Below are positions 63,450 through 64,000 of a stretch of 64,000 bases of DNA, in pieces. The position numbers and the translations under genes were made by a program. Source of the DNA: Paenibacillus cellulosilyticus (GTDB lineage Bacteria > Bacillota > Bacilli > Paenibacillales > Paenibacillaceae); NCBI RefSeq assembly GCF_003182255.1, contig NZ_QGTQ01000002.1, forward strand, positions 509,048 to 573,047. The letters are read 5' to 3'. Within the stretch, counting starts at the first letter, position 1. Every line of letters begins with the position of its first letter. Below the pieces are notes generated by a model. That model did no database searches. It had not been told where the DNA came from and saw only the letters and a list, made by a program, of their open reading frames with translations.

Positions 63450-64000
63450 ATGAAGTTTACTCGAAACGACGCAACTAATCAACGGATTGAACGAATTACC
63501 AATCATCACATCATCGTAGGGATCGACATTGCAAAAGATGTACACGCTGCACAAATCACAGATTTTCGCGGCCGCACGCTAACTTCACGTCACCTTTCTT
63601 TTACGAACACGAAAGAGGGCTTCGAGAAGCTATTCCATTGGTTTCGAGAAGCGAGTGCTAAACATAACAAAAGTTCATTCCTCGTTGGCATGGAGCCAAC
63701 CGGCCACTACTGGCATAATCTTGCGGATTGGCTGCTAGAGCAGGGCATTGAAGTCGTGTTAGTCAATCCGGTTACCACGCATCGTAACAAGGAAAACCGT
63801 GACAACAGCCCCTCTAAAAATGACCCGAAGGATGCACTTGTCATTGCTGACGTGGTCAGCCGTGGCTACTACACGGATTACTCGCCGCAACAGCCTGTGT
63901 TTCAATGCATAAAAGCCATGATGAGTACCCGTGAATACTGGTCCGGACAGTCTACCAGTCTGGGTAATCGTATCGTGCGCTGGATCGACCTGTACTTCCC
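63450..64000 (+). CDS. IS110-family transposase, N-terminal part
   Basis: About 183 codons are visible before the window ends. The RuvC-like DEDD domain is clear: VGIDIAKDVHAAQI (first Asp, near residue 26), LVGMEPTGHYW (Glu) and SKNDPKDALVIADVV (two Asp). IS110 transposases act as recombinases and in characterised members are guided by a bridge RNA (established for IS621). CAGGAGG is before the ATG at 63450. The C-terminal transposase_20 domain lies outside the window. Confidence 0.92.
   Translation, partial: MKFTRNDATNQRIERITNHHIIVGIDIAKDVHAAQITDFRGRTLTSRHLSFTNTKEGFEKLFHWFREASAKHNKSSFLVGMEPTGHYWHNLADWLLEQGIEVVLVNPVTTHRNKENRDNSPSKNDPKDALVIADVVSRGYYTDYSPQQPVFQCIKAMMSTREYWSGQSTSLGNRIVRWIDLYF

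Larger units (their letters stand above)
63365..64000 (+). mobile_element. IS110-family insertion sequence, left part (cut by window end)
   Basis: The transposase gene starts at 63450 and runs past the window end. The left boundary is not certain, since IS110 elements have no clear terminal inverted repeats. The non-coding end may reach back to about 63270, just after the galactosidase terminator. The leader holds a promoter and a hairpin. Confidence 0.65.

Overview
The window looks like chromosomal DNA of a spore-forming member of the Bacillales, most likely Paenibacillus or a close relative (inference). The grounds are strong AGGAGG-type ribosome binding sites, frequent TTG and GTG starts, two alpha/beta-type SASP genes, a cwlJ-gerQ pair, a YjcZ-like small protein, a trpS T-box, a c-di-AMP (ydaO-type) riboswitch before a LysM/3D cell-wall gene, and intergenic repeats of the kind common in Paenibacillus. 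Base composition looks moderate to slightly GC-rich, with AT-rich promoter regions.

Layout. 1-9.1 kb: a partial transglutaminase-like membrane protein, an MFS transporter, a YjcZ-like peptide, a Toprim protein, the ctaB-sco pair for cytochrome oxidase assembly, the spore genes cwlJ-gerQ, a YfhP-like membrane protein and an SASP. 9.1-14.8 kb: trpS with its T-box leader, a YcgR/YcgQ-like permease pair, a second SASP and a chemotaxis receptor. 14.8-20.3 kb: small-molecule catabolism genes (SGNH hydrolase, FAH-family protein, SDR, IclR regulator, sugar isomerase) and a polysaccharide deacetylase. 20.7-31.5 kb: a c-di-AMP-regulated LysM/3D protein, then GDP-mannose-type sugar genes (manC, an Rmd-like reductase), two glycosyltransferases with very basic N-terminal tails, a CAP-domain protein, an FkbM methyltransferase, a DUF1796-like protein and a GNAT-like protein. 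This looks like a surface (perhaps spore-surface) glycosylation island. 31.5-40 kb: an HNH protein with alternating charged blocks, an alpha-L-fucosidase, small conserved proteins, a Gfo/Idh oxidoreductase beside an AraC regulator, a thioredoxin-like protein and a secreted Asn/Gly/Ser repeat protein.

40.2-58.5 kb is one long minus-strand exopolysaccharide operon of 15 genes, many overlapping by a few bases. It has a Wzz-like and a tyrosine-kinase-like regulator pair, a UDP-GlcNAc 4,6-dehydratase, a flippase, a pyruvyl transferase, glycosyltransferases, a polymerase-like membrane protein, acyltransferases, a UDP-GlcA epimerase, a glycosyltransferase fused to a phosphoglycosyl transferase, an aminotransferase, galU and ugd. 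It contains a full set of genes for a UDP-bacillosamine-type sugar and for UDP-GlcA/GalA. A 12-unit, 51-bp tandem array sits inside it. The last 5 kb hold metY with an attenuator-like leader, an AraC regulator with a GH27 alpha-galactosidase, and the left part of an IS110-family element.

The most unusual structures are the 51-bp array, the GT4-PGT fusion, the two Arg-rich-tailed glycosyltransferases, a 67-71 bp repeat family placed directly against ribosome binding sites at three loci, an inverted pair of longer dispersed repeats, and a hairpin in the IS110 leader that would hide the transposase ribosome binding site from read-through transcripts.
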